Source: Streptosporangiales bacterium (GTDB lineage: Bacteria > Actinomycetota > Actinomycetes > Streptosporangiales > Streptosporangiaceae). Taken from it: a stretch of DNA of 54,922 bases. Shown piece after piece: positions 15,832-22,708 of the stretch. The stretch's first letter is position 1, and every line of letters starts with the position of its first letter. Both the position numbers and the translations under genes were made by a program. Location: assembly GCA_009380095.1 (NCBI GenBank), contig WHSL01000012.1:1-54922 (forward strand), in the 5' to 3' direction. The notes under the pieces were generated by a model, which had not been told where the DNA came from, did not search any database, and saw only the letters and a list, made by a program, of their open reading frames with translations.

Positions 15832-15906
15832 CCGGGGGTCCGGGGGTCGCCCCCCGGGCCAACACTGCGGGCAACAGGGAAGGTGCCGGAAGGCACCGAC
15901 CATGCG
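15832..15906 (-). repeat. dispersed double-hairpin element, copy 3
   Basis: Hairpin GGTGCC-TTCC-GGCACC and a G/C hairpin (GGGGGGCGACCCCC type) lie in the same order as copies 1 and 2, starting 17 nt after the stop of the leuS leader peptide. It is shorter and more diverged than the others and lacks the TCCTCGGGCGCTGCG tail. It may act as the mid-leader hairpin of the attenuator. Confidence 0.65.
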
Positions 15907-15922
15907 AGCCCGCCTCGGCTCG

Positions 15923-15958
15923 TCAACGCGGCTGGCTAAGGAGCAACCGCGACCGCAT
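15923..15958 (-). CDS. leuS leader peptide MRSRLLLSQPR
   Basis: An 11-codon reading frame whose codons 5-7 are TTG CTC CTT, three consecutive leucines that include codons rare in this genome. It ends in TGA 17 nt before the first leader hairpin. A candidate -10 TACCCT (15965-15970) puts the transcription start exactly on the A of the ATG, so the peptide would be translated from a leaderless RNA. Slow decoding under leucine or charged-tRNA shortage would let the leader fold away from the terminator at 15791-15816. The peptide itself needs no further role. Confidence 0.8.
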   Translation of the reverse strand: MRSRLLLSQPR

Positions 15959-16013
15959 GGTCACAGGGTAGCGCAGTGACCGACAGGTCCGGCGGGATCG
16001 TCGCCTTACCGGT

Positions 16014-16652
16014 ATGCGGGACACGCCCCACGGCGGGTTCCATCAAACCAACCACGACCCATTGAATTCGGTGGACTTCCAGAAGTCCGACGCCCTCGGC
16101 CGCGCCGCGCGGGCCGGCTACACCGGCAAGGTCACCGTCGTCCGCGACCTCGGCAACACCAGCTACGGCAAGTACGTGGTGATCGACCACGGCGGCGGCT
16201 GGACCACCCTGTACGCGCACCTCAACTCGTTCGCCGTCTCCGTCGGCACCAGCGTCACGACCGGCGCGCGGATCGGCGCGGTGGGCAGCACCGGCGGCTC
16301 CACCGGGCCGCACCTGCACTTCGAGGAACGGTACAACGGTTCCGCGCAGCGGGTGGTGGTGGACGGCAAGTCCATCGCCTACTACGGGGACACCAGCGTC
16401 ACCAGCCAGAACTGCAGCGGCGGCGGGGCGGTGGGGACCGTACGGACCTCCGGCGCCAACCTGACGGTCCGCTCCGGCCCGGGCACCTCTTACAGCTCGG
16501 CGGGCTCGCCGGCCAACGGCGCCACGGCCAACATCTCCTGCCAGACCAACGGCGAGACGGTGACCGGCACGTTCGGCACGTCGAAGATCTGGGACAAGAT
16601 CGGCGCCGGCAAGTACGTCTCCGACGCCTACGTCTACACCGGCTCCGACGGT
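16014..16652 (+). pseudogene. M23 peptidase with SH3b domain, truncated at both ends
   Basis: This encodes most of a secreted LytM/M23 peptidoglycan endopeptidase. The first zinc motif is [11 protein letters not shown] (His and Asp ligands) and the second is HLHFEE, followed by an SH3-like domain ([22 protein letters not shown] ... [14 protein letters not shown]). The signal peptide is absent: the frame starts only about 14 residues before the first zinc ligand, next to the leuS promoter. The normal C-terminal residues are missing too, since the frame runs straight into the signal-peptide tail of an amidohydrolase at about 16652. The catalytic residues survive, but without export the product should be inactive. 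Confidence 0.7.
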
Positions 16653-17478
16653 ACGGGCGCCGCGGCCATCGCCGGCCTCGGCGTGCCGGCCGGCCCGGCG
16701 CACGCGGCCACCGGCCCGCCGGGCCAAGCCGGGCCGCCCACAGCCCGGGACGGATCCGGGGGCCTCGCCCTGGTGAACGGCAAGATCCTCACCCAGGACG
16801 GCAAGGGCACGGTCGCCGCGGACGTCCTGATCCGGGCCGGCAGGTTCGCCGAGGTCGGCCGGGGCCTGCGGGCGCGCGCGGGCGGCATGCGCGTGATCGA
16901 CCTGAGGGGCCGTACGGTCGTCCCCGGGATCATCGACAACCACAACCACCTCGTGCTGATGGGGCTGCGGCCCGGCTTCCACACGCCGCTGGAGAACGCG
17001 GGCTCGATCGCCGATGCGCTGGCGACGCTCAAGGAAGCTGAAGGCGCTCGGCGGTGGCCTGTCCCTCACCGGCTGGCGCTACCTGGCCGGAACCGCGGAG
17101 AACAACGGCCCGCCGTTCCGTACGATCCTCGACAGCGGAATCCACGCCGGCATGAGCTCCGACGGCATGCAGATCGCGCCGATGAATCCATGGCTGCACA
17201 TGTACTACGCGACGACCGGCAGGAACGCCACAGGCGACCTGATCAACGACGGGCAGCAGATCACCCGCGACGAGGTGCTGCGCCTGTACACGGCGGACAA
17301 CGGCTGGTTCACCCGAGAAGAGGACGTGACCGGCACCATCGAGCCGGGCAGGTACGGCGATCTCGCCGTGCCCAGCGACGACTACCGGACGGTGCCCGAC
17401 GAAGGGCTCAAACGGATCCGGTCGGTACTGACCGTGGTGGGCGGCCGGGTCGTCCACGACGCCGGGTCGCTCCGCTGA
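16653..17478 (+). pseudogene. exported amidohydrolase (YtcJ-like), 5' loss and large internal deletion
   Basis: The fragment begins with the end of a signal sequence ([17 protein letters not shown]). It continues with the amidohydrolase N-terminus, [15 protein letters not shown], then [14 protein letters not shown] with the HxH metal pair. At about 17030 the family sequence jumps roughly 350 codons and changes frame. It resumes as [34 protein letters not shown], then [29 protein letters not shown] to the end at 17478. The middle of the TIM barrel, with most metal ligands, is gone. The 16014 frame read mechanically ends at 17519 in nonsense. Confidence 0.78.
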
Positions 17479-17515
17479 CACTGCCGGCGGAGCCCCGGCC
17501 GGTGGAGATCACCGC

Positions 17516-19063
17516 CTAACGCAGCTCGCGCTTGAGGATCTTGCCGGTGGCGGTCATCGGCAGGCTGTCCACGAACTCCACCACCCGGGGGTACTTGTAC
17601 GCGGCCATCTGGTCCTTGGCCCAGGTGATCAGCGCGTCCTCGGTGAGGGTGGAGCCGGGCGTGCGGATCACGTACGCCTTGATCTCCTCGCCGTGGCTCT
17701 CGTGCGGGAACCCGAGCACCGCGGCCAGGCTGACCTCGGGGTGCGTCATGAGCACCTCCTCGATCTCCCGGGGGTACACGTTGAACCCGCCCCGGATGAT
17801 CATGTCCTTGGCGCGGTCCACGATGAAGTAGAAGCCGTCGGCGTCGCGGGTGGCGATGTCACCGCTGCGGAACCAGCCGTCGCGCATCACCTCCGCGGTG
17901 GCCTCGGGGCGGTTGTAGTACCCCTTCATGACGTTGTGGCCCTTGATGGCGATCTCGCCCGGGCCCTCACCCTCGACGTCGTTCCACTCCTCGTCGACGA
18001 GCTTCATCTGTACGCCCCAGATCGGGAAGCCGACGGAGCCCGGCTTGGTGGGCTTGTGCCGCTGGTTGAAGGACGCGACGGGGCTGGTCTCCGAGAGGCC
18101 GTACCCCTCGAGGATCTTGACGCCGAACACGCTCTCCACGTCCTTGAGCACCTCGAGCGGGAGCGCCGAACCGCCGGAGACCGCGGTGTGCAGGTTCGCC
18201 GCGATGCCCTTGATGTCGTGGGAGTCACGGTCCTCGGCGGTCAGCAGCGCCCAGTACATGGTGGGGACGCCGGCGAACGTGGTGACCTTCTCCTGCTCCA
18301 TCAGGCCGAGCGCGGCGGTCGGCTCGAAGCGCGGCATCAGCACGAGGGTGGCGCGGCGGCGGAAGCCGGTGTTCATCACGACCGTCTGGCCGAAGGAGTG
18401 GAACAGCGGGAGCGCGCCGAGCAGCACGTCGTGGCCGCTGTCATCGAACATGTCGTCCGAGACCATCGCGTTGATCAGCATGTTGGCGTGGCTCAGCTCG
18501 GCGCCCTTGGGCCGGCCGGTGGTGCCGCTGGTGTAGAGGATGACCGCGGTGTCGGTCGGCTCGGTGACGATGGTGTCGAACGTGCCGGGCATGCCGTCCA
18601 GCGCCGCCCAGAACGACTCGGCGCCGGGGATCGTGGACTCCTTGGCGCCGGCGGTCGCGGGCAGCGCGATGAACATCTCGCACCCCTCGACCTCGTCGAA
18701 GCCCTGCTTGCCGCGCTCACCCAGCGGCAGCTCGGGGGTGCCCTCGAAGCAGAAGAAGGCCTTCGCCTCGGAGTCGGCCAGATGGTACGCGATCTCCGGC
18801 CCGGTGAGCAGCACGTTCAGCGGGACCACCGCGGCGCCCGCCTTCAGCGCGCCGAAGTAGACGAACGGGAAGTACGGCAGGTTGGGACAGGCCAGGGCCA
18901 CCCGGTCCCCCGGGCGGATGCCGCGCGCGACGAGCAGCGAGGCGACCTGATTCGCCAGCATGTCGACCAGCGAGTACGGGAGACGGAGGTCGCCGAAGAC
19001 CACGGCCTCGCGGTCCGGCGCCTCACGGGCACTGTCCTCGAGCACGACGGCAAGGTTGAGCAT
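17516..19063 (-). CDS. long-chain acyl-CoA synthetase / AMP-dependent ligase
   Basis: A 515-aa adenylate-forming enzyme that activates a carboxylic acid to its CoA thioester via an acyl-AMP. Motifs in order: P-loop [16 protein letters not shown] (A3), GYGLSETSP (A5), the A7/A8 hinge [26 protein letters not shown] split around Asp/Arg, and the A10 lysine in TGKILKREL. Substrate class (medium/long-chain or aromatic) is not resolved. ATG 19063 has AGGAGG 8 nt upstream and a predicted 94-nt leader from the palindromic divergent promoter at 19164-19200. It is monocistronic. Confidence 0.92.
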   Translation of the reverse strand: MLNLAVVLEDSAREAPDREAVVFGDLRLPYSLVDMLANQVASLLVARGIRPGDRVALACPNLPYFPFVYFGALKAGAAVVPLNVLLTGPEIAYHLADSEAKAFFCFEGTPELPLGERGKQGFDEVEGCEMFIALPATAGAKESTIPGAESFWAALDGMPGTFDTIVTEPTDTAVILYTSGTTGRPKGAELSHANMLINAMVSDDMFDDSGHDVLLGALPLFHSFGQTVVMNTGFRRRATLVLMPRFEPTAALGLMEQEKVTTFAGVPTMYWALLTAEDRDSHDIKGIAANLHTAVSGGSALPLEVLKDVESVFGVKILEGYGLSETSPVASFNQRHKPTKPGSVGFPIWGVQMKLVDEEWNDVEGEGPGEIAIKGHNVMKGYYNRPEATAEVMRDGWFRSGDIATRDADGFYFIVDRAKDMIIRGGFNVYPREIEEVLMTHPEVSLAAVLGFPHESHGEEIKAYVIRTPGSTLTEDALITWAKDQMAAYKYPRVVEFVDSLPMTATGKILKRELR

Positions 19064-19163
19064 TTTTCTGGCCTCCTGGAATCCGGCACGCACCCCCGCG
19101 GTAGCGCCATCCTCACGTACGTGCCCGCATGCTGCCAAGACCCCTCGACGGACAGCGTACGTA

Positions 19164-19200
19164 AAGATATGTTGACACGCCTTCGTCGTCAACATATATT
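19164..19200. promoter_or_regulatory. palindromic divergent promoter, both directions with 17-bp spacing
   Basis: Arms ATATGTTGAC (19167-19176) and GTCAACATAT (19188-19197) form a perfect 10-bp inverted repeat with 11-bp spacer. Plus strand: -35 TTGACA (19172-19177), -10 TATATT (19195-19200), spacer 17, predicted start at 19207, which is the G of the downstream GTG (leaderless). Minus strand: -35 TTGACG (19187-19192), -10 TATCTT (19164-19169), spacer 17, feeding the acyl-CoA synthetase. The two promoters interlock, so polymerase can occupy only one at a time, and a repressor on the palindrome would block both. Confidence 0.8.
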
Positions 19201-19206
19201 GACGCG

Positions 19207-19425
19207 GTGACCGAACGACAGGTACTTGCCGAGGCGGCGAGCACGAGAGACCCGCGCACCGGGCTGCGCGCGGTGGTCGCACTGCGCAAGCTCGTCGAGC
19301 GGCTGGAGGCGCTGCACGTCCGCAACGCCCGCGATCAGGGCTGGTCCTGGCAGGCGATCGCGGACGAGCTCGGCGTCACCCGGCAGGCCGTCCACCAGAA
19401 GCACGCGCGCAAGAAGCGTCAGTAG
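19207..19425 (+). CDS. small helix-turn-helix protein
   Basis: A 72-aa protein with a C-terminal HTH (WSWQAIADELGVTRQAVHQKH, residues 46-66) resembling sigma-70 region 4 or AsnC-type helices. The basic tail ARKKRQ fits DNA contact. A helical N-terminal half precedes it. The GTG coincides with the predicted transcription start, so the mRNA is leaderless. It sits 13 nt before the Clp-N gene and is cotranscribed. Autoregulation through the palindrome 19167-19197 is plausible but unproven; the partner gene may modulate its stability or activity. Confidence 0.85.
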   Translation: MTERQVLAEAASTRDPRTGLRAVVALRKLVERLEALHVRNARDQGWSWQAIADELGVTRQAVHQKHARKKRQ

Positions 19426-19438
19426 GAGGGAGCCGGCG

Positions 19439-20020
19439 ATGTTCGAGAAGTTCACCAAGGCCGCGCGCACCGCGGTGATCAGCGCGGTTGAGGAGGCCGA
19501 GCGACGGGATGACCCGGAGGTGACCCCGGACCACCTGCTGAGGGCGCTTGCCCGAGACCGGCAGGGCCTGGCCGGGCGCTTGATCGGCAAGGCCGGGGTG
19601 ACGCCGGCGGAGCTGACCCCGGGCGCCGAGGGCGAGGCCGGAGACGCAGCCGCCCGGGCGGGGCTGACCGGTGAGGAGATCGACGCGCTGCGCTCGGTCG
19701 GCATCGACGCGGACGAGATCGTCCGGCGGGTCGAGGGGAGCTTCGGCGAAGGCGCTTTGGCGGAGGCCCCGCCGTCACCCCGCCGGGGGCGGCGCTTCTT
19801 CGGCCAGCACAAGCCATTCACCAAGGGTGCGAAGCGCGCGCTGGAGAACACGCTGCGGGAGGCCAAGGCGCTGCGTCACAACTATCTCGGCACCGAGCAC
19901 ATCCTCCTCGCGCTGCTCTCCCCGCACGTCGACTGCGCCGGCACCGAGGTGCTCATCCGGCACGGCCTCACCTACGAGGAGGCGCGGCGCCGCATGCTCG
20001 AGGAACTCTTGAGCGCCTAA
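19439..20020 (+). CDS. double Clp-N domain protein (no ATPase)
   Basis: A 193-aa protein with two Clp N-terminal repeats (about residues 1-85, EKFTKAARTAVISAVEEAERR...TPDHLLRAL; and 125-193, FTKGAKRALENTLREAK...LGTEHILLALL). A charged linker (PSPRRGRRFFG) joins them. ClpA/ClpC N-domains bind adaptors and substrates; here no AAA+ or protease module follows, so it may act as an adaptor, decoy or partner of the upstream HTH protein. The ATG has AGGAGG upstream. It forms a two-gene operon with the HTH gene, a pairing I recognise in other actinobacteria but whose function I cannot name. Confidence 0.88.
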   Translation: MFEKFTKAARTAVISAVEEAERRDDPEVTPDHLLRALARDRQGLAGRLIGKAGVTPAELTPGAEGEAGDAAARAGLTGEEIDALRSVGIDADEIVRRVEGSFGEGALAEAPPSPRRGRRFFGQHKPFTKGAKRALENTLREAKALRHNYLGTEHILLALLSPHVDCAGTEVLIRHGLTYEEARRRMLEELLSA

Positions 20021-20041
20021 CCGCCGCCCCTCCGGGGAGTC

Positions 20042-20088
20042 GGCTGGGGGTGCGGCGCGCCGTCCCGGGGCAGATCCGCTCCCCAGCC
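20042..20088. terminator. bidirectional terminator-like hairpin
   Basis: Arms GGCTGGGG (20042-20049) and CCCCAGCC (20081-20088) enclose further GCGG/CCGC pairing. The hairpin lies between the convergent Clp-N gene and the LuxR fragment, 22 nt after the Clp-N stop. No U-tract. Confidence 0.5.
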
Positions 20089-20183
20089 AACTCCCCAAGC
20101 GATCGGGCGGTCCCGCGGAAAGCACGGCGGGTCCAGGGCACCGGTGGTGTCACCTCGGATCGGCTCGGCCATCGCTCGGCCGC

Positions 20184-20476
20184 TCAGCCCAGCAGGCCGG
20201 ACTCCCAGGCCCAGGCGGCGACCTCGACCCGGTTCCGGGCGCCGAGCTTGCGGTACACGCTGCCGAGGTGGGACTTGACCGTGGAGGCGGCGACGACGAG
20301 GTCGGCGGCGATCTCCTCGTTGGTGCGGCCGCGGGCCACCCGGCGCACCACATCGAGCTCGCGGACGGTCAGCGGCTCCTCCGGCTCGCGCGCCGCCGCG
20401 GCCCGGGCCGAAGGCCGCGCCAGCTGCGCGAGCAGCCGGACCGTGATGGAGGGTGAGACGAGGGACTCGCCGTTGG
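20184..20476 (-). pseudogene. LuxR-family response regulator, receiver domain lost
   Basis: The fragment encodes the linker and GerE-type HTH of a NarL/FixJ response regulator: GESLVSPSITVRLL, then LTVRELDVVRRVARGRTNEEIAADL and ASTVKSHLGSVYRKLGARNRVE, ending normally. Upstream of GESLV the frame has no homology to a receiver domain and enters low-complexity sequence about 50 bp from the start of the oppositely oriented permease. The receiver (about 120 codons) has therefore been deleted. No partner kinase is nearby. If translated at all it would be an unregulated DNA-binding stub. Confidence 0.75.
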
Positions 20477-20526
20477 CGGCGGCGGGACGGCCGCCTGGTG
20501 GTGCCGGCCGCGGCGGGGGCGGCGTG

Positions 20527-22512
20527 ATGCGCACGATCTTCGAGCTCTCCTGGCGTCTGCTGCGCGGCGGGGGCCGCGGCAGCCTGCTGAGCACACTCCT
20601 CACCGCCGCCGCGGTGGCGGTCTGCACCGGGCTCCTGATGTTCGCGCTCGGGGCGAACAGCGCCTTCGGGCAGCGCGCCGACGCCGATGCCTGGCGGCAC
20701 CCGGTCCCCGCGCGGGACGGCGCCGCCCTCGAGGCCCTGTCCACCGACTCCGTGCGCGGCACGCCGATCAGCATCGTGGATCTGGCCGCCCGCGGAGACG
20801 CGCCACCGGTGCCACCCGGCCTCGACCACTTCCCCGAGCCGGGTGAGGTACTGGTGTCGCCGGCCCTGGCCGACCTGATGAAACGGCTGCCCGCCGAGGA
20901 GCTGAGGGACAGGTTCCCCGCGGCCCCCTCCGGGCTGCTCGGGAAGGAGGCCGTCGCCCACCCCAGCGAGCTCGTCGCCGTGGTCGGCCGCTCCGCCGGG
21001 GATCCGGTGATGACGGCGACCCGTGAGGCGTCCATCGGGGTCGGCCTCGTGGAGATCCCGACGCCGATCGACTCCTACGCGACCGGTGCGGTCTCCAACA
21101 CCACGACCATCTATCAGGTCCTCGCGCTCATCGCGTCCGCGCTGATGGTGGTGCCGCTGCTGGTCTTCGGCGGTGCGGCGGCGCGGCTCACGGTCGCCCG
21201 CCGGGATCAGCGGCTGGCCGCGCTCCGGCTGGTCGGGGCGACGCCCGGCCAGGTCGTGGGGATCACCGTGGCCGAGGCGGTGCTGACGGCGGTGGCGGGC
21301 AGCGTCGTCGGGCTGCTGCTCTACGCGGTCGCGACGCCGGCGTTGGCACAGATCCCGATCGCCGGTGGGGTGTGGTTCACCGGCGATCTCTGGCCGGCGT
21401 GGTGGCAGGTGGCCGCGGTGCTGGCCGGGGTCCCGCTGCTGACCGGGCTGAGCGCGGTGATCGGGCTGCGCCGGGTGGTGGTGACGCCACTGGGCGTGGC
21501 GGCGCGGGTGACGCCGCCGCGCATGAAGGCCGTGCGGCTGCTGGTGTTCGCCGCCGTGCTCATCGTCTTCGGCTTCGTGAGCGGCGGGCTCACCGGCATG
21601 GGCACCGCCGGGGCCATTGTGCTCGTCGTGCTGATCGCGTTCGCGTTCCTCGGCATGAACCTCGTCGGGCCATGGGTCGTCGGGCTGATCGGGCGCATCA
21701 CCGCACGGGTGGCGCGGAGCCCCACCCGCCTGCTGGCCGGGCGGCGGCTGGTGGACGACCCCCGGGCGGCCTGGCGCACCGTCGCCGGGGTGGTGCTCAC
21801 CGGTTTCGTCGCCGGGTTCCTCTGCCTGATGAATCCCGGGGAGGCGGTCCCCGACTCACCACGAGGGCAGCTCCAGCTCGCCGTCCCCGCCGCCAAGGCA
21901 CCCGGGCTCGCCGCGGAAGCGCGCGACCGGCTCTCCGGCACCGGCGCGAAGGTCACCATCAGCGAAGGCCCGGCACCCGACGGCGGTTCCGGTGGGCGGG
22001 TGGACGATGTGATGATCACGGTGCCTGGCGGTGCCGGCGACCTCGATCGTGCGCGCGCCGCGCTGGCCGGGATCGTCCCAGGGACGGTCGCCGTGGCCAT
22101 GACCGACGACGCGGCCAACCGCTACCTGCTGGAGGATCTGCGCACCGGATCGCTCACCGTGCTCGTGGTGTCGTTCCTGATCGCCATCACCAGCGCGGGG
22201 ATCACCGGCGCGTCGGCCGTGCTCGACCGCCGGCAGACCTACGCCGCGCTGCGGCTGATGGGCACGCCGCTGACCGTGCTGAACCGGGCGCGCCGTCAGG
22301 AGACGCTGATCCCGCTCACGGTGATGGGCGGGGGGTCGGTGCTGACCGGGCTGTTCTTCGCGGCCCCCTTCGCCGCGGGATTCGGCGCCGCCGGGGCGGT
22401 CACGATGCTGGCCTTCGTGGCCGTCGGGTTCGCCGGGGTGCTCGGCGCGAACGCGCTGAGCACCCCGCTGCTCCGCGCGGTCACCCGCGACCCCGTCCCT
22501 CAGGAGAGCTGA
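20527..22512 (+). CDS. ABC transporter permease, FtsX/MacB-like
   Basis: A 661-aa membrane protein. It has an N-terminal TM helix (LLSTLLTAAAVAVCTGLLMFALG) and an extracytoplasmic domain (about 45-190). A three-helix FtsX block follows (ALIASALMVVPLLVFGGAAARLTVARRDQRLAALRLVGAT, with the coupling-helix LRLVGATPGQV), then further TM helices, and a second FtsX block at the C-terminus (ALRLMGTPLTVL). Such permeases export lipids or antimicrobial peptides with a cognate ATPase, yet none is adjacent: the DNA directly upstream is the LuxR pseudogene. The ATPase was probably lost in the same deletion, leaving an orphan permease that might use an ATPase encoded elsewhere. The start ATG 20527 is preceded by a G-rich stretch. 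Confidence 0.85.
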   Translation: MRTIFELSWRLLRGGGRGSLLSTLLTAAAVAVCTGLLMFALGANSAFGQRADADAWRHPVPARDGAALEALSTDSVRGTPISIVDLAARGDAPPVPPGLDHFPEPGEVLVSPALADLMKRLPAEELRDRFPAAPSGLLGKEAVAHPSELVAVVGRSAGDPVMTATREASIGVGLVEIPTPIDSYATGAVSNTTTIYQVLALIASALMVVPLLVFGGAAARLTVARRDQRLAALRLVGATPGQVVGITVAEAVLTAVAGSVVGLLLYAVATPALAQIPIAGGVWFTGDLWPAWWQVAAVLAGVPLLTGLSAVIGLRRVVVTPLGVAARVTPPRMKAVRLLVFAAVLIVFGFVSGGLTGMGTAGAIVLVVLIAFAFLGMNLVGPWVVGLIGRITARVARSPTRLLAGRRLVDDPRAAWRTVAGVVLTGFVAGFLCLMNPGEAVPDSPRGQLQLAVPAAKAPGLAAEARDRLSGTGAKVTISEGPAPDGGSGGRVDDVMITVPGGAGDLDRARAALAGIVPGTVAVAMTDDAANRYLLEDLRTGSLTVLVVSFLIAITSAGITGASAVLDRRQTYAALRLMGTPLTVLNRARRQETLIPLTVMGGGSVLTGLFFAAPFAAGFGAAGAVTMLAFVAVGFAGVLGANALSTPLLRAVTRDPVPQES

Positions 22513-22708
22513 TGGGCGGGGCGGCGAGGAACCCGGCGCCGCCCCGCCGCCGGCCGGCCCCCGGGGAGAGGGGTGACCGGGGGCCGGCCGGGGCCGCGGT
22601 GCCCGACGGGCGGCCGGCTGCGGTGCCCGGCGGGCGGCCGACTGCGGCGCCCGGGAGGCGGTCGGGGGGACCGGCGGTCGACCGGGGGGCGAGCCGGCCG
22701 CCGGTCGG

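Noticed and set aside
15731-15970. T-box riboswitch in the leuS leader
   Set aside because: No TGGNACCGCG T-box sequence or specifier-loop architecture is visible; the Leu-codon ORF plus terminator explains the leader better.
16014-17519. A novel M23-amidohydrolase bifunctional enzyme
   Set aside because: The fusion point lies in a signal-peptide remnant, the peptidase lacks its export signal, and the amidohydrolase is broken by a frameshifting deletion.
22513-22708. A small gene in the G-rich gap between the permease and the molybdenum hydroxylase
   Set aside because: Open frames consist of Arg/Pro/Gly repeats with no ribosome site or conserved motif.
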